Assembly (NCBI GenBank): GCA_016789305.1
Contig: JAEURJ010000014.1
Coordinates: 62,001 to 126,000 of the forward strand
Direction: 5' to 3'
Origin: Anaerolineales bacterium
GTDB lineage: Bacteria > Chloroflexota > Anaerolineae > Anaerolineales > Villigracilaceae
DNA length: 64,000 nt
The number at the start of each line of letters is the position of its first letter. Position 1 is the first letter of the stretch. A model generated the notes under the pieces. The model was given only the letters and a program-made list of their open reading frames with translations, searched no databases and was not told the origin of the DNA. Below are positions 53,611-61,861 of the stretch, one piece after another. Made by a program: the position numbers and the translations under genes.

Positions 53611-54471
53611 CTAGAGCTTAAAGATATATTTAACCACCCAGAAGAGAATCGTTAAAAACAATTGAAGAACATCACGGCGCACATATTTTTCAACATCCGG
53701 GTGCATCAAGCCAATTTGGAGACCTACATATGAATAAAAAGTGTGATATGGGGCAAAGAAGAGAGAGGAAGCCAGGGCAAAAAATGGATTTCGATGGCGA
53801 AAAGCAAGCCAGAGAAAAAAGAGACCCAGGGGGATAAGATAAGGAAACGAGCTGCTGTTCCATGCAAATTGCGGCCCGTGAAACAACATACGATCGATCC
53901 ATGCGGGGAACAACAGCATGGACAAAATCCAGGCGATGCAAAGGGGACCCAATTCACGAACAACTTTCCAGGCCCCATGGTCTTTCCATAGGGAAATAAA
54001 ATAGTAAAGGACAACACCAAAGCCAATTTGCGGCTTCATAACCAAAAATAACAAACCCAGCATGGGGGGGAGCAGCATTCCTGAAACAACGATCGGGTCA
54101 ATATTGTTGCCGAGCAACATGCCGATCGTGGTGGGGGAAAGAAAGAACACGACAATTGTTATCGGGCTTGCGTTGAGACGATAAGCGATCAATCCCAACA
54201 AAAGAAAACAAACCACAAACATCAAACCATGAGCATAAAAAGGCGGCAGCAGGACAATGGGCAACAACGGGATCACAGCCCAGGGAGGGTTTGCAAAAGA
54301 AATATGATCGTAGGGAGATTGACCCGAGAACACGCCTCTGGCGGCCGGGTCGAACGTATCAAACCAATCTGCCGTGGGCAAAAAGGAAGCCGCATAAACT
54401 GCAATCACCAGCAGGGCAGCAAACAGCAAAGAAATGAAAACTTTGCGGATATTAAGTGCCGACAGCATCAT
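53611..54471 (-). CDS. Polytopic membrane protein, GT87-like
   Basis: A 286-residue protein with about eight hydrophobic helices. [20 protein letters not shown] near the start and [17 protein letters not shown] resemble the DUF2029/GT87 polyprenol-linked mannosyltransferases, but the usual catalytic acidic loop is not certain. Either of two adjacent ATGs may be the start. The function is unknown; it could be a glycosyltransferase fragment of normal or reduced size. It lies 51 bases from moaC on the same strand. Confidence 0.7.
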   Translation of the reverse strand: MMLSALNIRKVFISLLFAALLVIAVYAASFLPTADWFDTFDPAARGVFSGQSPYDHISFANPPWAVIPLLPIVLLPPFYAHGLMFVVCFLLLGLIAYRLNASPITIVVFFLSPTTIGMLLGNNIDPIVVSGMLLPPMLGLLFLVMKPQIGFGVVLYYFISLWKDHGAWKVVRELGPLCIAWILSMLLFPAWIDRMLFHGPQFAWNSSSFPYLIPLGLFFLWLAFRHRNPFFALASSLFFAPYHTFYSYVGLQIGLMHPDVEKYVRRDVLQLFLTILFWVVKYIFKL

Positions 54472-54519
54472 AAAAGTGGAAACTCTTCATAAAATTGAAT
54501 GGAGATGGGGAATTCGCCT

Positions 54520-54541
54520 GGATTATACACTGGTATAATCC
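54520..54541. promoter_or_regulatory. 22-base palindrome carrying the scpA -10 box
   Basis: Arms GGATTATAC and GTATAATCC around ACTG. The right arm contains TATAAT (54534-54539) in an extended -10 context (TGGTATAAT), 9 bases before the scpA ATG. The left arm contains a minus-strand TATAAT facing the membrane protein gene. Confidence 0.65.
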
Positions 54542-54548
54542 GTCCGCT

Positions 54549-55322
54549 ATGGACGGCTTCCTGGGTAATCAAATGAGCGGATACAAGGTGCAGATCCCCG
54601 ACTATGAGGGGCCGCTGGACCTTTTGTTGAGCCTGATCGAACGCGCCGAGTTGAACATCACTTCGATCTCTCTGGCTTCCGTTACGGATCAGTATTTATC
54701 GTATTTGCACGGGCTTGAGCAAATGAAGCCTGATGAAATTTCCGCATTTCTGGTGATCGCCGCAAAGCTGGTACAGATCAAATCGGAGGCCTTGCTGCCG
54801 CGCCCGCCCGAACGGGAACCCGGTGAGGAAGATCCCGGTGCTTCGTTGATCGAGCAATTGATCCTGTACAAACGCTACAAGGAAGTTGCAGGCTGGATGG
54901 TGGAGCTGCAGGAAAAAAATTGGCGGACGTACCTGCGCGTTGCACCGCCCCCAAAAGTGGAAGCAAAACTCGATCTCTCCAACCTGACGCTGGAAGGCCT
55001 GCTCGATGCAGCAGTCTCCGCCTTTTCGAAAGGCAAGGACAAAAAGCCGCTTGCCATTATCATCGCCGCACCGCGCGTGACCATCCGCGAAAAAATCGAC
55101 TTCATCACCAAAACCATGAAGCACATTCAGAAGATGACCTTCAGCGGACTGATTACCGACAAAGCCACGCGCGTCGAGATCGTGGTGACTTTCCTCGCCA
55201 TGTTGGAGTTGATCAAACGCTATCACATCTCCGCCGTGCAAAACGAATTGTTCGGCGAGATCGAATTCGAGAAAATGGGCGATTGGAAAGACGACGAAGA
55301 GATCGATATCGAGTTTGAGTAG
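54549..55322 (+). CDS. scpA: Segregation and condensation protein A
   Basis: A 257-residue ScpA (kleisin), the bridging subunit of the Smc-ScpAB condensin that organises and segregates the chromosome. Start: YKVQIPDYEGPLDLLLSLIE; then AAKLVQIKSEALLPRP and the C-terminal winged helix with VVTFLAMLELIKRYHISAVQ. The ATG at 54549 is chosen because an extended -10 lies 9 bases upstream and the family N-terminus follows; 54573 is an alternative. scpB is not adjacent. Downstream is a shared terminator. Confidence 0.93.
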   Translation: MDGFLGNQMSGYKVQIPDYEGPLDLLLSLIERAELNITSISLASVTDQYLSYLHGLEQMKPDEISAFLVIAAKLVQIKSEALLPRPPEREPGEEDPGASLIEQLILYKRYKEVAGWMVELQEKNWRTYLRVAPPPKVEAKLDLSNLTLEGLLDAAVSAFSKGKDKKPLAIIIAAPRVTIREKIDFITKTMKHIQKMTFSGLITDKATRVEIVVTFLAMLELIKRYHISAVQNELFGEIEFEKMGDWKDDEEIDIEFE

Positions 55323-55326
55323 AAAG

Positions 55327-55355
55327 AAGAGGTCACGCCAAAAGCGTGACCTCTT
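55327..55355. terminator. Bidirectional terminator between scpA and amine oxidase gene
   Basis: Perfect 12-base arms (55327-55338 and 55344-55355) around 5 bases, between two convergent genes, with a T run on the plus strand and an A-rich side for the minus strand. Confidence 0.9.
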
Positions 55356-55388
55356 TATTACCAGAATTCGTCGCGTTACAAACGTGAC

Positions 55389-56819
55389 CTACAACATCTC
55401 CTCCGCCGCAGCAACACCGGACATATACGCACCATGCACCGTGCCGGGAAATTCACGATGCGTCGCCTCGCCGGCGAAATACAGCACATCGTCCACGGGC
55501 GCAAATAGAGCATCCAGGTCATCGCCGCTGGCGAAGGGTGGAATGTGCGAGTACGATCCCAAAGCCAATGGGTCCTTCCCCCAACGGGTGATCACAAACC
55601 CGACAGGCTCTGGAATTTCATCCCCGTAGATCACGCGCAGAGTATCCATCGCCCCATCAACGATCTCATCATCAGAAAGTTCCTCGATCGCAAATCCTTT
55701 TGCGCCGCCATGAAAAGCCATCAACACAGGCTCGCCGATATACGGCACAAAACTCAGCCAATCGTTCCACTCGCCAGGCTTCTCCCCGATATAGCCAAAG
55801 CCTTCGATCGTTTCATCCCAGAATACTTCTGGAAATTTTAGGTAAACTTTGTTGAGCACGCCCATCGCAAGGCGATCGATTGCATTTTGTTTTGAATCAG
55901 GAAGCGGCGGATCGAACTCAATCGCTGCCTGCTTCAACACCCCAAGCGGAAATGTGACAACAACTTTATCGCCACCAAATGTACCTGACGAAGTTTCCAC
56001 GTCCACACCATCGCCCCCGTAGCGGACAGAGTCCACTTTCACCCCGAGGCGAATATCCAACCCTTGCGCCAGCCCATCTGTGATCTGGTTGTATCCATCG
56101 GGAAAGACAACTTCAGCGCCGCCAAGTTCTTCGTCCTGATCCCAATTCCAAAGCGACAGATCATCAGGATCTGCACCATATTCCAGTGAAGTCTCTCCTT
56201 GAATATGGAAGTTCAACCTGTGCAATTCCTCCGCAGAAAGATTTCGACGCGCGATCACTTCATCAAAGGCCTCTTGCAGCGACATGTCAGCATCCGTATC
56301 TTCCTGCATCGCTTCGACTTCCGCATAAATGGAATCGAACAGGTCTTCGATCTCCGATTCTTCGCCGGCGGATAATTCCCGCCCATCGGCAGCGAACGTG
56401 GAGAAGTTTTCATAATCCGTGGGCGTTGTTTTGACACCGAATTGCTTTGCAAGTTCGGCGATGGGGTTGCCTTTCACCCCGTGGATCCATGAAGCGCCGA
56501 GGTCAAGCGGCAGGCCGAGGGAATGATCGGTCCACATGCGGCCGCCGATGCGATCCCGCGCTTCTAGGATGATTACACGCAAGCCTTTATCTGCCAGAGT
56601 GCGGGCGGCGGCGAGGCCGGCAATGCCCGCGCCAAGCACGAGCACATCCGCTTCGTGCGGACCTGAATCAGAGTGGGGAATGTTTGTTGACACAGCAGCA
56701 GGCTCCTCGGTCAAAGATGGAAGCGGATCTTCGATCATTCCACAGGATAATGCAATTGCAGAAGCCGTCCCAATGGAGGCGGCCTTTAAGAAATCACGTC
56801 GCGTCAGTTTCTTTTTCAT
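55389..56819 (-). CDS. Tat-exported flavin monoamine oxidase-like protein
   Basis: A 476-residue FAD-dependent amine oxidase. The N-terminus is a twin-arginine signal (LTRRDFLKAASIG) that ends in a lipobox-like ALSC, so it is probably a Tat lipoprotein. The FAD motif VLVLGAGIAGLAAARTLADKG is followed by ARDRIGGRMWTD and LDLGASWIHG; the C-terminal FAD site is YFAGEATHREFPGTVHGAYMSG. It may oxidise amines or polyamines outside the membrane. The start at 56819 is supported by GGAGAAGG; a longer frame adds non-homologous sequence. The vanZ-like gene upstream overlaps it by 26 bases. Confidence 0.93.
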   Translation of the reverse strand: MKKKLTRRDFLKAASIGTASAIALSCGMIEDPLPSLTEEPAAVSTNIPHSDSGPHEADVLVLGAGIAGLAAARTLADKGLRVIILEARDRIGGRMWTDHSLGLPLDLGASWIHGVKGNPIAELAKQFGVKTTPTDYENFSTFAADGRELSAGEESEIEDLFDSIYAEVEAMQEDTDADMSLQEAFDEVIARRNLSAEELHRLNFHIQGETSLEYGADPDDLSLWNWDQDEELGGAEVVFPDGYNQITDGLAQGLDIRLGVKVDSVRYGGDGVDVETSSGTFGGDKVVVTFPLGVLKQAAIEFDPPLPDSKQNAIDRLAMGVLNKVYLKFPEVFWDETIEGFGYIGEKPGEWNDWLSFVPYIGEPVLMAFHGGAKGFAIEELSDDEIVDGAMDTLRVIYGDEIPEPVGFVITRWGKDPLALGSYSHIPPFASGDDLDALFAPVDDVLYFAGEATHREFPGTVHGAYMSGVAAAEEML

Positions 56820-57183
56820 TCCTTCTCCCAAAAATTGAATGTACCCATAAGGCAGCGAGCGCACCGATATTATCGAACACCAGGATATCCGTAAGAGACG
56901 GATGACGACCGGGGACGAAAGATTGATGAAATTCATCCGTGGCCGAATATAGAATTGCCAAAAGCCATGCAGCCGGGCGGTATTTTGGAGAAAAGTGAAA
57001 TGCAAAATGAAAGGCAATGGCAAGCAGGCCGTATCCGACGGCGTGGCTCATCTTTTTCACGGCATAATCCCAGCTGAGAAAATTCGGCAGGTCGGCACTT
57101 GAACGGGAGGAAAACAAGAAAATAACACCCATGATCAGGAGTGCGGGAATCCAGCGGGGTAAAATAGAAAGGATTTTTTTCAT
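56794..57183 (-). CDS. VanZ-like membrane protein
   Basis: A 129-residue protein with about four hydrophobic helices and the VanZ-family pattern: MGVIFLFSSRSSADLP near the start, KMSHAVGYGLLAIAF, and YSATDEFHQSFVPGRHPSLTDILVFDNIGALAAL. VanZ relatives are linked to teicoplanin resistance in enterococci, but most chromosomal copies have no known role. The ATG at 57183 directly precedes the first helix. It faces the pabB-pabC gene divergently. Confidence 0.88.
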   Translation of the reverse strand: MKKILSILPRWIPALLIMGVIFLFSSRSSADLPNFLSWDYAVKKMSHAVGYGLLAIAFHFAFHFSPKYRPAAWLLAILYSATDEFHQSFVPGRHPSLTDILVFDNIGALAALWVHSIFGRRNEKETDAT

Positions 57184-57190
57184 AGAGGTA

Positions 57191-58903
57191 GTGTTGATCG
57201 AAACCAATGAAGTTTTATTGAGGCATGAAAATCACTGGCTGCATTTTTCGAAGCCGCAGAGAGTGTTCACGACCAAGCGCGTCCACGAAGTGCCCGACCT
57301 GCTGCGCGAAGTGGAGGCGCTGGTCAACTCGCAGAACGGATACGCAGCGGGCTTCCTAAGCTATGAAGCCGCGCCCGCATTTGACAAGGCCCTGCGCGTT
57401 TTGGATTCGGGTGATTTCCCGCTGCTTTGGTTTGGCGTTTACCCGGAGCCGAAGAAGGTCGAGGTGTCGTTTCCAGGTCAAAAGCTCGATCCGCCCAACT
57501 GGCAGCCAAGCGTTGAACGGGAAGGTTATAACACGTCCATTGAAAAAATAAAAGAATACATCGCAAAAGGCAGGACGTATCAGGTCAATTACACGATGCG
57601 CCTGCAAGCGAACGCCGCGTTCCATGCGTGGGATCTCTTTTTGCACCTTGCGAAAAGCCAAAACAAATATGCAGCCTTTGTAAATACAGGACGCTATTCG
57701 ATCTGCTCGGCATCGCCCGAGTTATTCTTTCAATTGAACGGCACAACGATCTCCAGCCACCCCATGAAAGGGACGGTCAAGCGCGGGCGGACGAATATTG
57801 AAGACCGGCAGCAAGCGGATTGGTTAAAGGATTCAGTCAAGAACCGCGCGGAGAACGTGATGATCGTGGACATGATCCGCAACGACCTCGGGCGCATCGC
57901 AAAAATTGGAAGCGTCACCGTGCCGCAGCTGTTCAAGATCGAAAAATACCCCACTCTTTTTCAAATGACCTCCGCCGTAGAGGCAGAGACGGAAGCCTCG
58001 GTGACGGACATATTCTCCGCACTCTTCCCCTGCGCTTCGATCACGGGCGCGCCAAAGGTCAGCACGATGGAAATTATTTCAGAATTGGAAACGACCCCGC
58101 GAAAGATCTATACGGGCAGTATCGGGTATATCGCGCCGGGCAGACAGGCGCAATTCAATGTGGCAATCCGAACCGCCGTGATCGATGAGCAAACCCGATC
58201 CGCGGAATATGGCGTCGGCGGCGGCGTGGTTTGGGACTCGGTCAATGCAGACGAATACAGCGAGGCGCTGCTGAAATCGCGCATCATGACGGAACCCGCG
58301 CATGAATTCCCGCTGCTCGAAACCCTGCTATGGACTTCAGAAGAAGGATACTTCCTCCTCGACAAACATTTGGCGCGCATGGCGGATTCGGCGGAGTATT
58401 TTGACTTCCCATTTCAAAGGAACGAGCTGGTCGATCTATTGAAGAAGGCCGCGAAGCCATTCAAAACCCCGCAGCGCGTGCGGGTCCTATTAAACCGGGC
58501 CGGTGAATTTACATATGAAGCCAGGGTTTTCAGCGGGGAGGAAAAAATATTCAAAGTGAAAATGGCGGATGTCGCGATCCACTCATCCGACGCATTTTAT
58601 TTTCACAAGACCACGAAGCGGGATATATACCCCGCAATTGAAGGATTTGACGACATCCTGCTTTACAACGAAAAAGACGAGTTGACCGAATTCACCATTG
58701 GCAACCTGGTCGTCAAAATAAAGGGAGAGTTCTTTACCCCGCCAACTTCCTGCGGGCTGCTGGCCGGGGTCTTTCGGGCGTACCTGATCGAAAGCGGGCA
58801 GGTTCAGGAAAGGGTGATCCACAAACATGAATTAAGCGCCTGCGAGGAAACATACCTGGTCAACTCCGTGCGCAAATGGGTGCGGGTTGAGCTATCAACA
58901 TAA
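57191..58903 (+). CDS. pabB: Fused aminodeoxychorismate synthase I / aminodeoxychorismate lyase
   Basis: A 570-residue fusion for 4-aminobenzoate synthesis in folate production. Residues about 1-370 are PabB: GRTYQVNYTMRLQ, CSASPELFF, the lysine in SHPMKGTVKRGRT, ENVMIVDMIRNDLGR and FPCASITGAPKVSTMEII. The rest (about 375-570) is a class IV aminotransferase-like PabC lyase, with the PLP lysine region FYFHKTTKRD and ELTEFTIGNL. The start is GTG at 57191, or TTG at 57194, from AGAGG just upstream and family N-termini; a -10 TAAAAT lies at 57160-57165. pabA is not in the window. Folate demand from TrmFO and the methyltransferase fits. Confidence 0.93.
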   Translation: MLIETNEVLLRHENHWLHFSKPQRVFTTKRVHEVPDLLREVEALVNSQNGYAAGFLSYEAAPAFDKALRVLDSGDFPLLWFGVYPEPKKVEVSFPGQKLDPPNWQPSVEREGYNTSIEKIKEYIAKGRTYQVNYTMRLQANAAFHAWDLFLHLAKSQNKYAAFVNTGRYSICSASPELFFQLNGTTISSHPMKGTVKRGRTNIEDRQQADWLKDSVKNRAENVMIVDMIRNDLGRIAKIGSVTVPQLFKIEKYPTLFQMTSAVEAETEASVTDIFSALFPCASITGAPKVSTMEIISELETTPRKIYTGSIGYIAPGRQAQFNVAIRTAVIDEQTRSAEYGVGGGVVWDSVNADEYSEALLKSRIMTEPAHEFPLLETLLWTSEEGYFLLDKHLARMADSAEYFDFPFQRNELVDLLKKAAKPFKTPQRVRVLLNRAGEFTYEARVFSGEEKIFKVKMADVAIHSSDAFYFHKTTKRDIYPAIEGFDDILLYNEKDELTEFTIGNLVVKIKGEFFTPPTSCGLLAGVFRAYLIESGQVQERVIHKHELSACEETYLVNSVRKWVRVELST

Positions 58904-58933
58904 TCAACCCCCAATTTAATCTGGACGCAGATG

Positions 58934-58979
58934 AACGCTGATTTTCGCTGACAAAGCAAGATCAGCGTTGTCTGCGCTT
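58934..58979. repeat. Inverted repeat in intergenic sequence
   Basis: Arms AACGCTGAT (58934-58942) and ATCAGCGTT (58971-58979), downstream of pabB. The sequence looks like a dispersed intergenic repeat, but only one copy is in the window. Confidence 0.45.
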
Positions 58980-59009
58980 TTCAGCGTCCCCTTTGGGGTT
59001 TAAAAACAA

Positions 59010-59042
59010 ACTCACCCACGAAAGATCGATTTCGGGGTGAGT
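59010..59042. terminator. Terminator-like hairpin between two convergent genes
   Basis: Arms of about 13 bases with one mismatch (59010-59023 and 59030-59042), flanked by A-rich and T-rich stretches. It lies between pabB-pabC (+) and the lipoprotein gene (-). Confidence 0.6.
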
Positions 59043-59062
59043 CGTGTTTATTCGATCACTTT

Positions 59063-59506
59063 CTATTGTAGTGCAACGGTCACTGAAGTGGTTCCATCGC
59101 CGAGCGGAGCGCCGCCGATGACGATCTTCCTGCCGGATTCATGTCCGTCAAAGCCCATGGTGAAGGCGCCGTTGAAATTCACCGACATGCTGGTATCTTC
59201 GCTATAGCCAGCCTTGCCGAACTCATCCTGATAGAACTTGATCACATCGTCGCTGCTGAGCTTGGTTTGGTAGGTCACGGTTTCAGGCGTGCTGATCACG
59301 TTGATGGCATCCGCAGTCACGGGGAAGGGTGACTCGCCGCCGACCGTGATGTTTCCGCCGTCGGTGCCCACGGGAGGTGCGGTGGCAACTCCTGTGGAAT
59401 CGGTGGGGCTTTCGTATCCGCCATCCCCGCCTCCCATGACGGTCTTGCAGGCCAGCGAGGAAAAGACCAGGGCGGCGACGGCAAGCAAAATACTATATTT
59501 CTTCAT
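59063..59506 (-). CDS. Small lipoprotein of unknown function
   Basis: A 147-residue lipoprotein: signal LLAVAALVFSSLAC (Cys near 20), a Gly/Pro/Thr-rich linker to about residue 55, then a small alpha/beta domain with TYQTKLSSDDVIKFYQDEFGKAGY. AAGGAGAA precedes the ATG. No family is recognised; the domain looks like proteins that bind a partner outside the membrane. It is flanked by terminator and repeats. Confidence 0.75.
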   Translation of the reverse strand: MKKYSILLAVAALVFSSLACKTVMGGGDGGYESPTDSTGVATAPPVGTDGGNITVGGESPFPVTADAINVISTPETVTYQTKLSSDDVIKFYQDEFGKAGYSEDTSMSVNFNGAFTMGFDGHESGRKIVIGGAPLGDGTTSVTVALQ

Positions 59507-59701
59507 TTAGATTCTCCTTTGGAATAAAAGTAATTTCCACCCATTTTACTCACATCGAATAGATTGGCTATCCCCCATACAGTATATAACCGAAATCGCG
59601 AAGGTCGCGAAAAAGAGCAGGTCTCCCTCTTCGAGGACTTCGCGATACGAGCAAGGAGAGCACATGCTCCACTCGACCTACGAGGGGTGGATGTGGTTGT
59701 T

Positions 59702-59748
59702 GTAGGGGCGAGGCCTTGTGCCACAACGTGGTATCGTCTCGCCCCTAC
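59702..59748. repeat. Inverted repeat GTAGGGGCGAG
   Basis: Perfect 11-base arms (59702-59712 and 59738-59748) with a 25-base loop. Similar GTAGGGGCG sequences are common as interspersed repeats in Chloroflexota-like genomes (recalled, not searched). Confidence 0.6.
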
Positions 59749-59784
59749 GGCGCAATGCGGCCCCCTCCGTCCTTCGGACACCTC

Positions 59785-59855
59785 CCCCAAATACCCATTC
59801 GCAAAGTACGCTCGGGCACGCGTACGACAGAGAGCGTGTCGGATTTGGGGGAGGA
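59785..59855 (+). repeat. 71-base direct repeat, copy 1
   Basis: Matches 60753-60823 at 68 of 71 positions. It begins CCCCAAAT and ends near ATTTGGGG, so its ends are inverted. It lies just downstream of the lipoprotein gene at 59861. Confidence 0.9.
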
Positions 59856-59860
59856 AATAA

Positions 59861-60553
59861 CTACGGAGGGGTGCAACCTTCTGGGTAGGGCGGGACGCCG
59901 CTGCAGATGGGCAGGCCGGTATCCGGGTCTTTGGGTTCCTCTGCCTTGGTGGGGGCGAATTGGATGCACCCACTGCCGTCAAAGGAGAAGCTGTCGGTGC
60001 GGTGACCGTCCACTTGCACTTCCACTTGCATGGGGAAGTTTTGACCCGGCGGCACGATGCAGCTGATGATATCTGGATTGGAAGCAGGCACCTCGCACTT
60101 CACTGGATATCCGTTCAAGGTAATCTGCGGATTGGAAGCCGTCGAGGCGAGTTTGAAGTTGATGTAGCCTTCGATCAGATTGCATGCAATGACTTCGCTC
60201 GTGAGCAGTTGGGCCGGTGCAGCAGTAGCCGTGGGCGTGGAGGTCGCCAGCGCGGGTTCGGCGGTGGCGGTGGGTGTGGCCGTGGCGGCCGTGCATTTCG
60301 CCAAGGCATTGTTCTCGATCTTTGCAAGATTATCTCCGTATTTGCCTTCGCCCATCACGATGGATCCATCCGGGCAGCGGACCCTGCAGGTGTATTGCTC
60401 TTCGCTGATCCATTCGCCGTCTTCCAGGATCTTAAAGTAGGATATGCAGTTCGGGCCAATATTCAGGGCGGGTCTTTCATTTGCACGGCAGAAGATGACA
60501 AGCAGGGCGGTGAAGAGCAGGGCGAGGCGTGGATGTTTTCGCAAGTTGAACAT
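59861..60553 (-). CDS. Secreted protein of unknown function, repeat-flanked
   Basis: A 230-residue exported protein. The N-terminus has a hydrophobic signal (LALLFTALLVIFC) that may be a lipobox. Then come a Cys-containing domain with CISYFKILEDGEWISEEQYTC, a Thr/Pro/Ala linker (about 88-112) and a beta-rich C-terminal domain with LNGYPVKCEVPASNPDIISC. The start at 60553 is supported by GGAGG before the ATG. The gene lies between two near-identical 71-base direct repeats. No family is recognised. Confidence 0.75.
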   Translation of the reverse strand: MFNLRKHPRLALLFTALLVIFCRANERPALNIGPNCISYFKILEDGEWISEEQYTCRVRCPDGSIVMGEGKYGDNLAKIENNALAKCTAATATPTATAEPALATSTPTATAAPAQLLTSEVIACNLIEGYINFKLASTASNPQITLNGYPVKCEVPASNPDIISCIVPPGQNFPMQVEVQVDGHRTDSFSFDGSGCIQFAPTKAEEPKDPDTGLPICSGVPPYPEGCTPP

Positions 60554-60864
60554 GGTTTCCTCCGACGTCATGTGGAATGAATTTGCTCCATCAGTCGTGA
60601 GTATAGCGGAGGATGGGTTTCCCCAAAAGGTCAGGTCTCGACCCCCTCCGCCCCTCGCGCGGCACCTGCCACTCGCTAAGTACGCTCGAGGTACACGTCC
60701 TGCCGACCCCTTGAAGAGCACAACGGGCAGGCAAGCACGGCAGGCGAAACAGCCCCAAATACCCATACGCAAAGTACGCTCGGGCACGCGTACGGCAGAG
60801 AGCATGTCGGATTTGGGGGAGGACGCGTTTGTGGATTGCGAATACAATCGGGGCCAGGAGAATG
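60554..60864. other. 311-base intergenic stretch with repeats
   Basis: No gene is supported. It has a partial relative of the 71-base repeat (about 60658-60710, sharing AAGTACGCTCG) and copy 2 of the repeat, followed by the short leader of the gene at 60865. Promoters for the divergent genes should lie here but none is clear. Confidence 0.6.
60753..60823 (+). repeat. 71-base direct repeat, copy 2
   Basis: Differs from the copy at 59785-59855 at three positions. The two copies point the same way and flank the gene at 59861-60553. Confidence 0.9.
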
Positions 60865-61722
60865 ATGACGATGAAGATACGAAGCGGATTGCTGATCGTG
60901 CTGGCAATGCTGACAATGAGTCAGTTAAGGTGCAGCGCGGACAAACAAGGTTCCATGGTCATACAGGCATTTGTCGATATCAACCAGAGCGGTACCCCGG
61001 ATGAAGGCGATGAAATGCTGCCCGGTGTGCAAATGGCGTATGACGGATTTGGCGTCCAGAGCAGTGATACACAGGGTACGGCAACCTTCGTTGTGAATCA
61101 GGAAAGTGTGGAGACCTGCCTGTATCTTAACGAACAAAAACCGATCAGCGTGCTGCCCCCGCCCGGATATGTGCTGAAAGATACGAAAATAGGGATGTGG
61201 GATTGTGAGCAGGGATGGGGCGAAGCGGACAACTTCGCTTATCTACACTTTGAGAAATTGAGCGCAGCGACCCCACTGCCTGCCGCGACGCAGGTACCAG
61301 CCACGTTGACCCCCGCGCCGATGCCCATGTTCGTGGAAACAGCCACGTCACCGACCCAGCCGATGCCTGCGCTGACCCTGGAGGCCAAGACCATCCCTCC
61401 CACATTCAGCTTCGCGGGCGCGAATATCAAGTTCAGCTATCTCATCACCAACACAGGCAATGTGACCCTGACGGGACCGTTTACCCTCAAGGACCTATCC
61501 GATATATCCAGCATCTATTGCACGCAGTACCTGCAAGCGGCGGTCTTACAGCCCGGTGAGTCCATGCAGTGCGGGGCGAGCCGCAAGGCACGTCCGCCGG
61601 ATGTCAATGCGGGGGTGGTCGGGAATGTGATCACGATCAGTGTTACGTATGTGGACCCGTTGACCAATGGCACGTTCACCGTCTCTGCCGAGGCGCAGAC
61701 CGGAAGTGTGTATGTCAAGTGA
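60865..61722 (+). CDS. Secreted SdrD-like beta-domain protein
   Basis: A 285-residue exported protein with an N-terminal signal (GLLIVLAMLTMSQ). Residues 20-130 resemble the SdrD B repeat: VIQAFVDINQSGTPDEGDEMLPGVQM. A Thr/Pro-rich linker follows (about 142-175), then an immunoglobulin-like domain with FSYLITNTGNVTLTGPFTL and ISVTYVDPLTNGTFTVSA. AGGAG lies upstream; the start is 60865 or 60871. It is the only gene on this strand before the repeat cluster at 61756. It is probably a cell-surface adhesion or structural protein. Confidence 0.75.
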   Translation: MTMKIRSGLLIVLAMLTMSQLRCSADKQGSMVIQAFVDINQSGTPDEGDEMLPGVQMAYDGFGVQSSDTQGTATFVVNQESVETCLYLNEQKPISVLPPPGYVLKDTKIGMWDCEQGWGEADNFAYLHFEKLSAATPLPAATQVPATLTPAPMPMFVETATSPTQPMPALTLEAKTIPPTFSFAGANIKFSYLITNTGNVTLTGPFTLKDLSDISSIYCTQYLQAAVLQPGESMQCGASRKARPPDVNAGVVGNVITISVTYVDPLTNGTFTVSAEAQTGSVYVK

Positions 61723-61755
61723 GGTTTGTGAGGGACAGGGGTTTATGAGGGGTAC

Positions 61756-61786
61756 GCTCTATCGGGGGCTTAGCCCCCGATAGAGC
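61756..61786. repeat. 31-base near-perfect palindrome
   Basis: Perfect 15-base arms (61756-61770 and 61772-61786) with one central base. It lies between the two convergent genes and could also serve as a terminator hairpin, although no T run follows. Confidence 0.85.
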
Positions 61787-61801
61787 AAATCATAGAGGGT
61801 A

Positions 61802-61837
61802 GCCCCCGATGGAGCGGGGGCGGAAGTAGAACTTCCG
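61802..61837. repeat. Two adjacent short hairpins
   Basis: GCCCCC/GGGGGC (61802-61807, 61816-61821) and CGGAAGT/ACTTCCG (61821-61827, 61831-61837). The first half repeats the TAGCCCCCGAT word of the palindrome at 61756. Confidence 0.7.
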
Positions 61838-61861
61838 CAGTCCGTCGAATCCTCCCCGCCC

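Larger units (their letters stand above)
59507..59860. other. 354-base gap with inverted and direct repeats
   Basis: No convincing gene. It holds the hairpin at 59702-59748 and direct-repeat copy 1 (59785-59855), plus a short CGCGAA-rich repeat near 59598. The open frames that cross it have unusual composition and no recognisable domain. Confidence 0.7.

Noticed and set aside
59503..59982. 159-residue minus-strand open frame in the repeat region
   Set aside because: It runs through the hairpin and direct repeat and overlaps the end of a real gene; its sequence is Arg/Pro/Ser-rich without a domain.
60444..61004. 186-residue plus-strand open frame over the 71-base repeat
   Set aside because: It crosses the divergent region and two real genes in another frame, with no homology signal.
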